From positions 1,054,001 through 1,118,000 of the forward strand of contig NZ_CP043617.1 of the NCBI RefSeq assembly GCF_009258225.1: a stretch of DNA of 64,000 nt, given 5' to 3'. Every line of letters starts with the position of its first letter. Positions within the stretch are counted from its first letter, which is position 1. This document shows, one piece after another, positions 9,465-18,676 of this stretch. The notes under the pieces were generated by a model. It made no database searches. It was not told where the DNA came from and saw only the letters and a program-made list of their open reading frames with translations. Made by a program: the position numbers and the translations under genes. This DNA comes from Sulfurimonas lithotrophica (GTDB taxonomy: Bacteria; Campylobacterota; Campylobacteria; Campylobacterales; Sulfurimonadaceae).

Positions 9465-10117
9465 AAACAGCTCTTTATAGTAATAAGGTCATTAAATGTT
9501 GTTTTTTTGCTCTCCGGATTTCGAAGCAAGAAACTAGGATGATGAATAGGTACAAGTTTGTACTCTTTGAAATCTATTACATGTCCTCTAACGCTTTCAA
9601 AATCTTCATCTATATTCATTATTTTAGCATATGCATCTTTACCTAAGGTAACAATAACCTTTGGTTTTATAAATTCTATCTGGAAAAACAGATAATTTTT
9701 ACATGATTCCCATTCAGAACTTGAAGGTAAGTTGGAATTTAGGGGTTTACATTTTATGGCATGCGTAAAATATATATCATCAACTTGGAGTTCTAAAACA
9801 TTTTCTACCATGTTTTTTAATATTTCGCCGGATCTTCCGGAATAGTATGTATTTGAGTTATCGTCATTTTGCGAAACAGAATAATCGATTATCATTAAGT
9901 CGGCATCTACGTTACCGTATCCTCCCATACTTTGTGAACGAGATTTACTTAGGTCACAAAGATGACATAAAGATATGTTTTGATACAATTGAGAAATATT
10001 TAAAGGTTTCTCATTGTGATAATTGGTGTTTATCGAAAATTGTTCTATATATTCAAAGCCTATGGCTTTTAATCTATATAGATTTTGTAGAAGTGCTAAG
10101 TTTTGAAAAGAGTCCAA
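9461..10117 (-). CDS. Uracil-DNA glycosylase superfamily protein (family 4-like, [4Fe-4S])
   Basis: The 218-residue protein resembles iron-sulfur uracil-DNA glycosylases, which remove uracil from DNA. Four cysteines fit the family pattern: CHLC at 51-54, then a pair separated by 15 residues (IKCKP and WESCKN). The distal HHPSFLLRNP motif is intact. The usual first catalytic motif, GEAPG, is replaced by IIDYSVSQNDD, so the activity or substrate may differ from classic family 4 enzymes. A non-conserved helical extension of about 40 residues precedes the first cysteine pair. It is the first gene of a two-gene unit with the periplasmic-binding-fold protein, and is divergent from the GGDEF-EAL gene. 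Confidence 0.75.
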   Translation of the reverse strand: MDSFQNLALLQNLYRLKAIGFEYIEQFSINTNYHNEKPLNISQLYQNISLCHLCDLSKSRSQSMGGYGNVDADLMIIDYSVSQNDDNSNTYYSGRSGEILKNMVENVLELQVDDIYFTHAIKCKPLNSNLPSSSEWESCKNYLFFQIEFIKPKVIVTLGKDAYAKIMNIDEDFESVRGHVIDFKEYKLVPIHHPSFLLRNPESKKTTFNDLITIKSCL

Positions 10118-10151
10118 TATATGCCCTAAATATGGTTTAATACTTTGTAAT

Positions 10152-10161
10152 TATAATAGGA
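10152..10161 (+). promoter_or_regulatory. Sigma-70 -10 box and overlapping ribosome binding site
   Basis: TATAAT at 10152-10157 is followed by AGGA at 10158-10161 and then the TTG start at 10168. If this -10 box is used, transcription would begin only 3 to 5 bases before the start codon, giving an almost leaderless message. No good -35 element is seen, which is common in Campylobacterota. Confidence 0.45.
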
Positions 10162-10167
10162 TTTGTT

Positions 10168-11736
10168 TTGCAAAAAGATAAAAATGATTTACTAAATGTA
10201 AAAGAATATTTATTAGAATCTTCGTCTGATGTTGAAAAGACCGTAAGTGATATAGCCGAGATAGATTGTAATCAAATGCTTATTCATATATATTCAATAA
10301 TTCATAATACGGTTTTAGTGCAAAATCTCAAGCAAGAACTCTCAAAAAGAGTCGGACACGCCAATGTCGTTTTGCTAAAACATAATGACAGAAATAATAC
10401 AAGAATAGTAATATATAGCTATTATGGAGAAGTTTTTGAGGATAATCTAGAGAGTGAAATTTTAAATGATGTAAACCTTAAAAATACAAAACTTATCAGA
10501 AAATTGCAAGAGTGTAAAACGGAATTTATGAGTAGGTACTTTACCGATCATTTAACACGCTTACCAAATTTATATCAGTTAAGAAAAGATTTAAGCGATA
10601 ATGAAAAAAGCGCTTTAGTCAGTATAGTAGTAGATGACTTTGTAACGATTAACAATTTTTACGGATTTATAGTAGGCGATTACGTCTTAGAACAAGTCGG
10701 AAAATTTTTAATTGAAAACTTGGATGATAAAGTATATAGAGTGTCAGGAACGGAATTTGCGGTAAATATAAATAAAGAGTTGAATTTTTATGAACTCAAA
10801 GAGTACATGAGTAACATGTATAAAAAAATAAAAATCATTCAAGTTGAGTATCAAAATTCAAGAATTACCACAAGTTTAACCTTAGCCTCAAGTGCAAGTA
10901 GTTCAAATGAAAATGTATTTGCCAAAGTCTCAATGGCACTAAAATATGCACAAGAAAACCATCTGCCGTTTTGGATATATGAAGACAGTATGAGGTTTGA
11001 GAATGAGTATGAACAAAACCTCAGTGTATCGTCAAAGGTTCGCCATGCCGTCCAAAACTCTAAAATAGTCCCTTATTTTCAGCCTATATTTGATAACAAA
11101 ACTGAAAAAATCGTTAAATATGAATGTCTAGCCAGACTTCTTGATGAATCCGATAATGTTATTAGTCCTGCTTTATTCTTACCTTTGGCAAAAAAAGTAA
11201 AAGTTTATAATTTAATTACAAAAATTATAATTGAAAAGTCATTTGAAGCTTTTAAAGATAATGATTATGATTTTAGTATCAATTTATCTATAGACGATGT
11301 TATGAGTACGGATATTTTTGAGTTTATTATCGATACACTTAAAAACTCTCCTATTGCCAATAGAGTAATTTTTGAGATTGTAGAATCGGAGGCTATAGTT
11401 GATTTTACAAAAGTGTCTAAATTTATAAATGAAATAAAAAGATATGGTGCAAAAGTAGCTATAGATGATTTTGGAGACGGATATTCTAATTTTTCATATC
11501 TTATAAAAATGGATGTTGATTATATAAAAATAGACGGGTCTCTTATTAAAGACATCGATGTAGATAAGAGTTCGCTTATGGTTGTTGAGACTATAGTTGA
11601 TTTTGCCAGAAAATTAGGGGTTAAAACTATAGCCGAATATGTTCATTCAAGTACGGTACTAGATAAAGTCAAGGAATTGGGAATAGACTTTTCACAAGGA
11701 TTTTATATAGATAAGCCCTCATTGAATATAATGTAA
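10168..11736 (+). CDS. GGDEF-EAL protein with degenerate GGDEF, probable c-di-GMP phosphodiesterase
   Basis: This 522-residue cytoplasmic protein has no membrane segment. An N-terminal region of about 125 residues, without a recognised sensor fold, leads into a GGDEF domain whose signature has decayed to SGTEF (193-197), so it should not make c-di-GMP. The EAL domain starts with ECL at 319 and keeps DDFGDGYS, YIKIDGS and KTIAEYV, consistent with phosphodiesterase or c-di-GMP binding. It is a close paralogue of the C-terminal half of the protein at 5227-7806. The start is a TTG with AGGA six bases upstream; the next in-frame ATG is 36 codons later. It stands alone, divergent from the glycosylase gene. 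Confidence 0.87.
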   Translation: MQKDKNDLLNVKEYLLESSSDVEKTVSDIAEIDCNQMLIHIYSIIHNTVLVQNLKQELSKRVGHANVVLLKHNDRNNTRIVIYSYYGEVFEDNLESEILNDVNLKNTKLIRKLQECKTEFMSRYFTDHLTRLPNLYQLRKDLSDNEKSALVSIVVDDFVTINNFYGFIVGDYVLEQVGKFLIENLDDKVYRVSGTEFAVNINKELNFYELKEYMSNMYKKIKIIQVEYQNSRITTSLTLASSASSSNENVFAKVSMALKYAQENHLPFWIYEDSMRFENEYEQNLSVSSKVRHAVQNSKIVPYFQPIFDNKTEKIVKYECLARLLDESDNVISPALFLPLAKKVKVYNLITKIIIEKSFEAFKDNDYDFSINLSIDDVMSTDIFEFIIDTLKNSPIANRVIFEIVESEAIVDFTKVSKFINEIKRYGAKVAIDDFGDGYSNFSYLIKMDVDYIKIDGSLIKDIDVDKSSLMVVETIVDFARKLGVKTIAEYVHSSTVLDKVKELGIDFSQGFYIDKPSLNIM

Positions 11737-11742
11737 AAAAGG

Positions 11743-11768
11743 TGCTATAATTATCTAAATGTAGATAA
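11743..11768 (+). promoter_or_regulatory. Extended -10 promoter with dyad at the predicted transcription start
   Basis: TGCTATAAT (11743-11751) is an extended -10 box upstream of the hybrid kinase gene. It runs directly into the inverted repeat TTATCTA-aatg-TAGATAA (11751-11768), a 7-base-pair dyad that would cover the start of transcription. It could be an operator or a 5' hairpin; no regulator is implied by the sequence. Confidence 0.5.
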
Positions 11769-11785
11769 AAAAGGTTAAAGTATTT

Positions 11786-13615
11786 ATGAGTAGATTTAAG
11801 TTATCTATAAAATTGAAAGTTACACTAATACTTGTGTTGTTAAGTATATTTTTTATAACTATTTTATATCTAACAATTAATAAAATAATAACAAACGACA
11901 TATTAAAAATAGAACATCAAAAAGCAGAAATAATCCTTAAAACCGTTGAACCCACAATAGCCGTAAACCATTTTTTAGAACTTAATAAAGAAAATAAAGA
12001 ATTTATAAAAAAACTTTTGGAAAATGAAGATATTATGGGGATATGCGTTCACTTTAACGAAAAGCTTTTTTTTATGAAAATGCCAGATAAAGATGCCGAG
12101 TTGTTTAGGTTGGAATACCCTATAAAAGATGTAGTTTCAAATGAAGAAATAGGAACAATTTTACTTCATTATACAAAAAAACATTATAACAAAACAGTTA
12201 AAACCTTACATACACGTTTTATAGTAATATCGATTTTAATTATAGCCGTTGTTATATTGGTTTATTTTATCGTGCAGTATATGTTTAAATCATTGGTTAA
12301 AATTTCAGAGGTTATAGCAAACTACAAAATAGGCGATAAGATAGATTTTTCACATATTAAACATGAAGAGGAGACTTCTAAGGTTATTACGATTATATCT
12401 GACCTTGTAAAACGTATCAATAAGCATAATCATCAGATGCAACTTAAACAAGAAGAATTACAAGAAGCTCGTGAAAATGCTGAAGCTGCCAGTAGATTTA
12501 AGTCGGAATTTTTAGCAAATATGAGTCATGAGATTCGTACCCCTATGAACGGTGTATTGGGATTTGTGGAAAAGCTTTCTAAAAGTGAAAAAGACCCTGA
12601 ACGCTTAAAGCAGTTTAAGATTATTAAAAATTCAGGTGAAACTCTGCTTAGTATTATAAATGATATTTTGGATCTCTCAAAAATTGAAACAGGTAAAATG
12701 GAACTAGAATACCATCCTTATAATATTAAACAACTGTTTGATGATACTGCTTCTATTTTTACCGAATTGATAAGCAATAAAAATATAACTTTTAAAAGTA
12801 ATATAGACGAAAAAATACCTAGTTGTTTGTTGGTCGATCAGCTACGTTTAAAGCAAGTAGTATTTAACCTATTAAGTAATGCAGTTAAGTTTACGTCTCA
12901 AAACGGTACTATAAGATTGGATGCAAATATAGTAAATGATACTTTGCATTGTTCTGTAATTGACAGCGGTGTCGGAATAGCAAAAGAAAATCAAATAAAA
13001 ATATTTGAAGCATTTGGACAGGAAGATACTTCAACAACGAGAAAATTTGGAGGTACAGGTCTAGGTCTTTCAATTTCATATAAATTAATATCTATGATGG
13101 GCGGAAAATTAAACGTAAAAAGTCAACTTGATAAAGGTAGTGAGTTTTATTTTGATATTCCACTACATTATTGTGATGAAGATACGGAGTTAGACAATAA
13201 TTCTATAATAGACGAAGAATATTCTTTTAACGATGTTATCTCCTCAAATGCACATATCTTGGTTGTAGAAGACAATAAAACAAATCAATTATTACTTGGT
13301 ATGATTTTAGAGGAACTTGGTTTTACCTACGATGTGGCAAACGATGGTTTAGAGTCATTGGAACTTTTTAAAAATAATGATTACGATATTGTTTTAATGG
13401 ATGAAAATATGCCGAATATGAACGGTATTGAAGCAACTAAAAAAATAAGAAAAATTGAAAATAAAAACTCTTTAAAGAAAACACCTATTATTGCCGTTAC
13501 GGCAAATGCTTTGGCAGAAGACAGAAATCGATTTTTAGAGTCCGGAATGGATGAATATATTAGTAAGCCTTATACCGAAGATGATATATTAAAAATACTA
13601 CGTAAGTTTTTATAA
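11786..13615 (+). CDS. Hybrid sensor histidine kinase with receiver domain
   Basis: The 609-residue protein is a membrane two-component kinase. A first helix (about 11-31) and a second (about 144-166) enclose a periplasmic sensor of roughly 110 residues that matches no domain I recognise. A short cytoplasmic linker and coiled coil lead to the HisKA domain with phosphorylatable His248 (MSHEIRTP). The ATPase domain has the N box (NLLSNAVKFT), DSGVGI and GGTGLGLSIS. A C-terminal receiver begins near residue 490 with phospho-acceptor Asp539 (VLMDENMP) and the conserved lysine in YISKPY. No partner phosphotransfer protein or output regulator is adjacent. It has its own extended -10 promoter and ends at a bidirectional hairpin. 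Confidence 0.94.
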   Translation: MSRFKLSIKLKVTLILVLLSIFFITILYLTINKIITNDILKIEHQKAEIILKTVEPTIAVNHFLELNKENKEFIKKLLENEDIMGICVHFNEKLFFMKMPDKDAELFRLEYPIKDVVSNEEIGTILLHYTKKHYNKTVKTLHTRFIVISILIIAVVILVYFIVQYMFKSLVKISEVIANYKIGDKIDFSHIKHEEETSKVITIISDLVKRINKHNHQMQLKQEELQEARENAEAASRFKSEFLANMSHEIRTPMNGVLGFVEKLSKSEKDPERLKQFKIIKNSGETLLSIINDILDLSKIETGKMELEYHPYNIKQLFDDTASIFTELISNKNITFKSNIDEKIPSCLLVDQLRLKQVVFNLLSNAVKFTSQNGTIRLDANIVNDTLHCSVIDSGVGIAKENQIKIFEAFGQEDTSTTRKFGGTGLGLSISYKLISMMGGKLNVKSQLDKGSEFYFDIPLHYCDEDTELDNNSIIDEEYSFNDVISSNAHILVVEDNKTNQLLLGMILEELGFTYDVANDGLESLELFKNNDYDIVLMDENMPNMNGIEATKKIRKIENKNSLKKTPIIAVTANALAEDRNRFLESGMDEYISKPYTEDDILKILRKFL

Positions 13616-13618
13616 ATA

Positions 13619-13645
13619 TATAAAGTCCAACTAAAGGACTTTATA
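13619..13645. terminator. Bidirectional terminator hairpin
   Basis: A perfect 10-base-pair stem, TATAAAGTCC paired with GGACTTTATA around the loop AACTAAA, lies between the convergent hybrid kinase and superoxide reductase genes. U-tracts are weak on both sides, so termination in either direction is inferred from the hairpin and its position. Confidence 0.6.
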
Positions 13646-13653
13646 GTGTTAAA

Positions 13654-14040
13654 TTATTCAGCTACCGCTACTTCAACAGGAGTTGATTCCCAAATACCGT
13701 GTTTAGTACAGTAACCGTGTGCAATTAGGTTTAGTTTTTTACCCATTGGACGGATGTTGAAAGTAACTTCTGCATGAGATTTTTCATTTCCTAGAGTTCC
13801 CGGAACAAAAGAAGCTGAAGCTAATTTAGTTTCACCGTTAAACAGTGTAATACTCTCAATATAGTGATCAAAATCATCAGGGTGAGTATATTCATTACCC
13901 ATTTTAACATTCACTGAAAGTATTTCACCTTTTTTAGCTTCACCATCTACCGTAATGAACGGTGAATGACGGTCAATAAGATCCTTTTTTGCTTCTCTTT
14001 CTACTGTATCGATATCAACGTATTTGTTAATTTTTGGCAT
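13654..14040 (-). CDS. Superoxide reductase (class II, neelaredoxin type)
   Basis: This 128-residue protein should reduce superoxide to hydrogen peroxide at a mononuclear iron with four histidines and one cysteine. The motifs expected of the catalytic domain are in order: DRHSPFI near residue 24, THPDDFDHYIE with two ligand histidines, and HGYCTKHGIWES carrying the cysteine and the last histidine. The usual EKH lysine motif is DRH here. There is no N-terminal rubredoxin-like desulforedoxin domain, so it is the short class. The gene stands alone with an AAGGAA ribosome binding site and fits a microaerobic lifestyle. Confidence 0.88.
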   Translation of the reverse strand: MPKINKYVDIDTVEREAKKDLIDRHSPFITVDGEAKKGEILSVNVKMGNEYTHPDDFDHYIESITLFNGETKLASASFVPGTLGNEKSHAEVTFNIRPMGKKLNLIAHGYCTKHGIWESTPVEVAVAE

Positions 14041-14201
14041 TTTTATTCCTTTTAAATTATGTTATGCGAAATTGTATCTTGAAATATATTTTATAAAGTT
14101 AAACAAGAGTTTATTTATCTTCTTTAAGTATTTTTTAATTTATACTGATTTAACCATAAAAAAGGTAAAATCCGACTTATTTAATTTATAAAGAGTTATA
14201 G

Positions 14202-16220
14202 ATGTTAAAACCACTTTTAATAGAAATAGGAGTTGAAGAACTTCCAGCCGTACCGCTTTTAAAACAACTAGAAAATATTGAAAAGAAATATGTAGATATT
14301 TTACAAGAGTATTCACTTTTATGTGAATTTGAATTTTACTATACACCTCGTCGTTTAGTTTTATGGCATCCTGAGTTTAAACTTTCTCAAGATGATTCTA
14401 CCGAAGAGTTTTTTGGAGCACCTACGGCAGTAGCTTTTAAAGACGGTGAAGCTACACCCGCTGCACTTGGTTTTGCCAAAAAATGCGGTGTAAGCATAGA
14501 TGAAATCGGTCGCGGTGAAAAAAACGGCAAAGAAGTTCTTTACTATAAAAAAGATGTAAAAGGACAAGCTTCAGAGACTCTTTTAAACGAGATTATTACA
14601 AAATGGATTATGTCGCTTGATTTTGGTAAATCAATGAGATGGGCTAGCAATAATGAAAGTTTTATACGTCCTATTCGTTGGTTAAATGTTATGCTTGGTG
14701 ATGAGCTTGTAGATGCAGAACTTTTTGGCGTAAAGTCTGATAAACATACCTTTGTTCACCGTATTAGTAATTTTGAGTCTATATCTATTGGTGGTGCAAA
14801 AGAGTACTTTAATACTTTAAAAGAGGGTGGTGTAACTCTTTATCAAGATCAAAGACGTAAAGATATTTTAGACGCATTTGTAAAACTAGAAAAAGACAAC
14901 GGCGTTAAGATAGAAGTAGATGAAGACCTTCTTGATGAAGTTGTAGCTATTACGGAGAATCCTACACCGCTTTTAGGTAGTTTTGATGAGGAGTTCTTAA
15001 CTCTTCCTCCTGAAGTAATCATTACCTCTATGAAAGAGCATCAACGTTATTTCCCCGTATTTAAAGACGGTAAATTAATCAATAAGTTTTGTGTAGTCTC
15101 AAACGCGCTTACAAATGATTTTTCAGATGTTATAGAGGGTAATGAAAGAGTTCTTCGCCCGCGTTTAGCGGATGGACTTTTCTTTTGGGAAAATGATTTA
15201 AAAAATGGACTAAGTATAGACGGGCTTGAAAAAGTTGCATTTTTTAAAGGTCTTGGAAGTGTTAAAGATAAAATAGAACGTGAGAGCAAAATTGCTAATA
15301 AACTTTTTGATATTTATACACCTGATGCTAACAAAGATGATTTAAATACTGCTATATCTTTAGCAAAAGCTGACTTGATGAGTGAGATGGTTTATGAGTT
15401 TACGGAACTTCAAGGTGTTATGGGTGGTTACTATGCACTAAAAGCAGGGCATTCACAAGAAGTTGCTACAGCTATAAGCGAGCAGTATCTGCCTGAAGGT
15501 GAAGATAGTGAACTGCCATCTACTAAACTCTCCGCTATCGTAGCTATGAGTTTAAAACTTGATACTTTAATAGCTCTGTTTAGTATAAACCAAATACCTA
15601 CAGGTTCTCGTGATCCGTTTGCACTTCGTCGTGCCGTAAACGGAATTATACGTATAACAGAGAGTCAAGGATTTGAATTTGATATTGTAAATACAGTAAA
15701 AGAGTTATTAGATGCTTATACGGAATTTGATTTATCTAAACTTGAAGCATTTATACTTGAACGTGTTAAGCAATACTACAAAGTTAATCCTTCGATAGTT
15801 GAAGCTGTACTGGCATCAGGTGAAAGAGAACTTTTAGCTATCGGTAAAAAGATAGAAGCACTGAACAACATTGCAAACTCAGATAACTTTAAAGAGGCTA
15901 CATCTACATTTAAAAGGGTTTCAAATATCACAAAAGATATTGATTTGACTAAAGAGATGCCAGTAAATGAGTCTTTATTTGAAGAGGAAGCAGAAAAAGT
16001 ACTAAATGCTGAGTTTAATAAGGCAAAGGCTGATAGTTATGAGAGTTATGAACAAGAGTTGGATGCACTCTTATCACTTAAACCGTACCTTGATAAATTT
16101 TTTGAAGATGTAATGGTAAATGCCGAGGATGAAAAAGTAAGAGACAACCGTAAATCTTTAGTGGCAAATATATACAAAAGTATTTTAAATATAGCAGATA
16201 TCAAAGAAGTATCAATTTAA
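14202..16220 (+). CDS. glyS: Glycine--tRNA ligase beta subunit
   Basis: This is the 672-residue beta subunit of the bacterial alpha2-beta2 glycyl-tRNA synthetase, which charges tRNA-Gly in the cytoplasm. The N-terminus LLIEIGVEELPA is the family signature, followed by ARRL-type PRRLVLW, FGKSMRW, FIRPIRWLN and TENPTPLLGSFDEEFLTLP. The C-terminal anticodon-binding-like region contains GSRDPFALRRAVNGI. The alpha subunit gene (glyQ) is not in this window, so the subunits are encoded apart, as in other Campylobacterota. An FAD-dependent oxidoreductase gene follows 5 bases later and is probably cotranscribed. The identification is secure. Confidence 0.97.
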   Translation: MLKPLLIEIGVEELPAVPLLKQLENIEKKYVDILQEYSLLCEFEFYYTPRRLVLWHPEFKLSQDDSTEEFFGAPTAVAFKDGEATPAALGFAKKCGVSIDEIGRGEKNGKEVLYYKKDVKGQASETLLNEIITKWIMSLDFGKSMRWASNNESFIRPIRWLNVMLGDELVDAELFGVKSDKHTFVHRISNFESISIGGAKEYFNTLKEGGVTLYQDQRRKDILDAFVKLEKDNGVKIEVDEDLLDEVVAITENPTPLLGSFDEEFLTLPPEVIITSMKEHQRYFPVFKDGKLINKFCVVSNALTNDFSDVIEGNERVLRPRLADGLFFWENDLKNGLSIDGLEKVAFFKGLGSVKDKIERESKIANKLFDIYTPDANKDDLNTAISLAKADLMSEMVYEFTELQGVMGGYYALKAGHSQEVATAISEQYLPEGEDSELPSTKLSAIVAMSLKLDTLIALFSINQIPTGSRDPFALRRAVNGIIRITESQGFEFDIVNTVKELLDAYTEFDLSKLEAFILERVKQYYKVNPSIVEAVLASGERELLAIGKKIEALNNIANSDNFKEATSTFKRVSNITKDIDLTKEMPVNESLFEEEAEKVLNAEFNKAKADSYESYEQELDALLSLKPYLDKFFEDVMVNAEDEKVRDNRKSLVANIYKSILNIADIKEVSI

Positions 16221-16225
16221 TATAT

Positions 16226-17320
16226 ATGTACGATATAGCAATAGTCGGAGCAGGAATCAACGGTTCTAGTGTTGCTTATGAGTTTGTACAAGCAGGTAAA
16301 AACGTAGTCATATTTGACGAGAGTGCTATTGCAGCAGGCGGAAGCGGTGCAGCAGGTGCTTTCATATCTCCTAAGTTTTCAAAAGCGGGTGAATTAAAAG
16401 AGTTGATTCACGAAGCTTTTGTGTATTCTACAAGTTTTTATGAAAAACATTTCCCTAAACTTTACACTAAAACAAGACTGCTACATTTTGCACAAGATGA
16501 TAAAGATGCAGATATTTTAAAGTACTATAAAAAACACACATCTTTAAAGCTTTATGATGAGAATCCAACTGGTCTGGATGCAGAATATATATCATTGGAT
16601 TCAGGCATAGTAGATGCAAAAAGTATGTGTGAAGCTTTATGCGAAGGTGCAAGGTTTATAAAAGAGAAAATAAATACACTTGTTTATGAAGACTCATATT
16701 GGGTATTAAATGATACATATGCGGCAAAAGAGGTCGTACTCGCAACAGGCGCATATAAATCTTTGTTAAATGAGACATATATAAAACTTCGCGGTGTATG
16801 GGGGCATAGAATAGATATTAAAACCTCCACAAAAAATGAAAATTCAATCCATCAGTTTGTGTCAATCTCGCCAAATAAAGACGGTGTATTGGCTATCGGG
16901 GCTACACATAATGTTCACTACCATCCTGAGAGTTCAAAAGAACCATATGATTTTAGCGAGGGGAGGATAGAGCTGTTGGAAAAAGCTACTCGTACGCTTG
17001 ATTTGGAAAATGTAGAGGTTATAAAAGATTATGTGGGTTTAAGAAGCGGTAGTTTTGACTATTTACCGCTTTTAGGAGCTATTGTAAATTCTAAAGAGAC
17101 ACTTGCAATGGGTGAGAAAAATATAAGAGTTAAAAAGCCTGACTTTGAAAATTTTACTTACTATCCGAATCTTTATATGATAAACGGTAACGGTGGATAC
17201 GGATTTGTTTTAGCTCCGTACTTGGCAAAAAAGTTATCTGATTTTATTTTAAGAGGGAAAAAAATCGATAAGGTTTTAAGCCCCGCAAGATTTTTTGCCA
17301 GATGGGTTAAAAAATCCTAA
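16226..17320 (+). CDS. FAD-dependent oxidoreductase (DAO family), MnmC C-domain-like
   Basis: The 364-residue protein opens with a dinucleotide-binding motif (DIAIVGAGINGSSVAYE) and belongs to the D-amino-acid-oxidase-like FAD family. The GGSGAAGAFISPKFSK segment resembles the GASGN-x-AG-x-x-x-P-x-x-SK motif of the MnmC oxidoreductase domain, which removes the carboxymethyl group of cmnm5-modified tRNA uridine. The C-terminal NGNGGYGFVLAPYLA is a typical FAD-contact motif. A stand-alone MnmC(o) is therefore plausible, but glycine oxidase-like activities cannot be excluded. It lies 5 bases behind glyS and overlaps the convergent diguanylate cyclase gene by 4 bases. Confidence 0.75.
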   Translation: MYDIAIVGAGINGSSVAYEFVQAGKNVVIFDESAIAAGGSGAAGAFISPKFSKAGELKELIHEAFVYSTSFYEKHFPKLYTKTRLLHFAQDDKDADILKYYKKHTSLKLYDENPTGLDAEYISLDSGIVDAKSMCEALCEGARFIKEKINTLVYEDSYWVLNDTYAAKEVVLATGAYKSLLNETYIKLRGVWGHRIDIKTSTKNENSIHQFVSISPNKDGVLAIGATHNVHYHPESSKEPYDFSEGRIELLEKATRTLDLENVEVIKDYVGLRSGSFDYLPLLGAIVNSKETLAMGEKNIRVKKPDFENFTYYPNLYMINGNGGYGFVLAPYLAKKLSDFILRGKKIDKVLSPARFFARWVKKS

Positions 17321-18648
17321 CTGTATATATAAACAGCATCTCTGCCTGAATCTTTAGCCTCATATAAAGCTTCATCAGCCATTTTAAACAGTTCTTCTAA
17401 ATTATCTGAATGCTCAGGAAAGCTAGATATACCAATACTTACAGTCATATTTATTTTATTTTTATCTATATTAAACTGATTGTTTTTTACTTTTTCTTTT
17501 ATTCTTAAAGAGATTTCTAAAGCTGTATTTATACTCGCCTCCGGAAGCACTAATGCAAATTCTTCACCGCCGTAACGGATGGCATAATCGGATGAACGGA
17601 TGGCCTTACTAAAGAGTTTGGATAGTTCTACAAGTACAGTATCTCCTGTTTGGTGACCGAAAGTATCGTTTATGGATTTAAAATGATCTACGTCTATAAG
17701 TATTACCGATAGATTTCTGTTATGTCTTTTTGCTTTTGTAAGTTCATTTTTAATTTCTTTTTTTATAACATTTCTATTATAAAGCCGTGTTAGAGAATCA
17801 TGATTTGCCATATCTTCAAGATGTTGCTTTAAAATCAAATTGTTTAGTGCTACGCCAAGTTGTTCGGTTGCGATATCTAAAAACTTTATCTTGTTTGTAT
17901 ATGTGTTTTTTATGCATATATCCGATAAACATTTTGTATAAGTTGTAACATAACCTCTTTTTTTAGAGTCTATAACGATATCCGAAGTGTTTTCACAAAG
18001 TGCATCTTCAACAAATATATCTACATACTCTTTCGAATCAAATATGATTTTTGTCATTGTACTTTTTGGAAAACAACAACCGTTTGATATCACTCTTGTT
18101 GAATTTTTTAGAAGCTCATCTATATTGTGAAACATATTTATTGTATTTGTCAGTTCATTAAGACAGCTTAACTCTTTTAGTAGTCTTTTTTCTTCGAGTT
18201 CATGTTCTTTTTCTTTAGTAATATCTTCAATAATACCTTCATAACCGGTAATTTTATTTTCTATTACAATTGCATATTTTGTCATTCGGATATGTTTGAT
18301 ATTGCCGTTTGTATCTATAAATGATGTATCAATCTGTTTAGAACGTTTAGTATCTTTTTGTAGTTTTTCTTCAAGGGTTCTTATTTTCTTAAGTTCACTT
18401 TGTTGCCAATGAACTTTTTCATAAAAACATGAACCTATCATCTCTTTTGGTAAGATTCCGAAAATATACTTTATCCCATCTGTAACATAGTTTACTCTAT
18501 AATCCGTATCGTACATATAAGACATAAATTTATGAGATAAGTGCTTTGTAAATTTGTTTATATTTTGTTTGCTATATACACCTGCTTGGGTGTCATTATC
18601 TATATTATTTTGAAGATTTTTATAATCCTCGTAATCCATAATCGACAT
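17317..18648 (-). CDS. PAS-GGDEF diguanylate cyclase
   Basis: This 443-residue soluble protein should make c-di-GMP from GTP. A PAS fold (YDTDYRVNYVTDGIKYIFGI, then IEDITKEKEHE) occupies about residues 45-150. A middle region of roughly 120 residues follows, GAF-like in size, with several cysteines including an NGCCFP motif. The C-terminal GGDEF domain begins at HDSLTRLYNRN and has an intact RYGGEEF active site. Among the four GGDEF/EAL proteins in this window it is the only one with a canonical cyclase motif. It is transcribed alone or with the unknown gene at 18677, which lies 28 bases upstream in the same direction. Confidence 0.93.
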   Translation of the reverse strand: MSIMDYEDYKNLQNNIDNDTQAGVYSKQNINKFTKHLSHKFMSYMYDTDYRVNYVTDGIKYIFGILPKEMIGSCFYEKVHWQQSELKKIRTLEEKLQKDTKRSKQIDTSFIDTNGNIKHIRMTKYAIVIENKITGYEGIIEDITKEKEHELEEKRLLKELSCLNELTNTINMFHNIDELLKNSTRVISNGCCFPKSTMTKIIFDSKEYVDIFVEDALCENTSDIVIDSKKRGYVTTYTKCLSDICIKNTYTNKIKFLDIATEQLGVALNNLILKQHLEDMANHDSLTRLYNRNVIKKEIKNELTKAKRHNRNLSVILIDVDHFKSINDTFGHQTGDTVLVELSKLFSKAIRSSDYAIRYGGEEFALVLPEASINTALEISLRIKEKVKNNQFNIDKNKINMTVSIGISSFPEHSDNLEELFKMADEALYEAKDSGRDAVYIYS

Positions 18649-18676
18649 ATTTGTTTTTTCCCCTTTTTTTGAAAAA

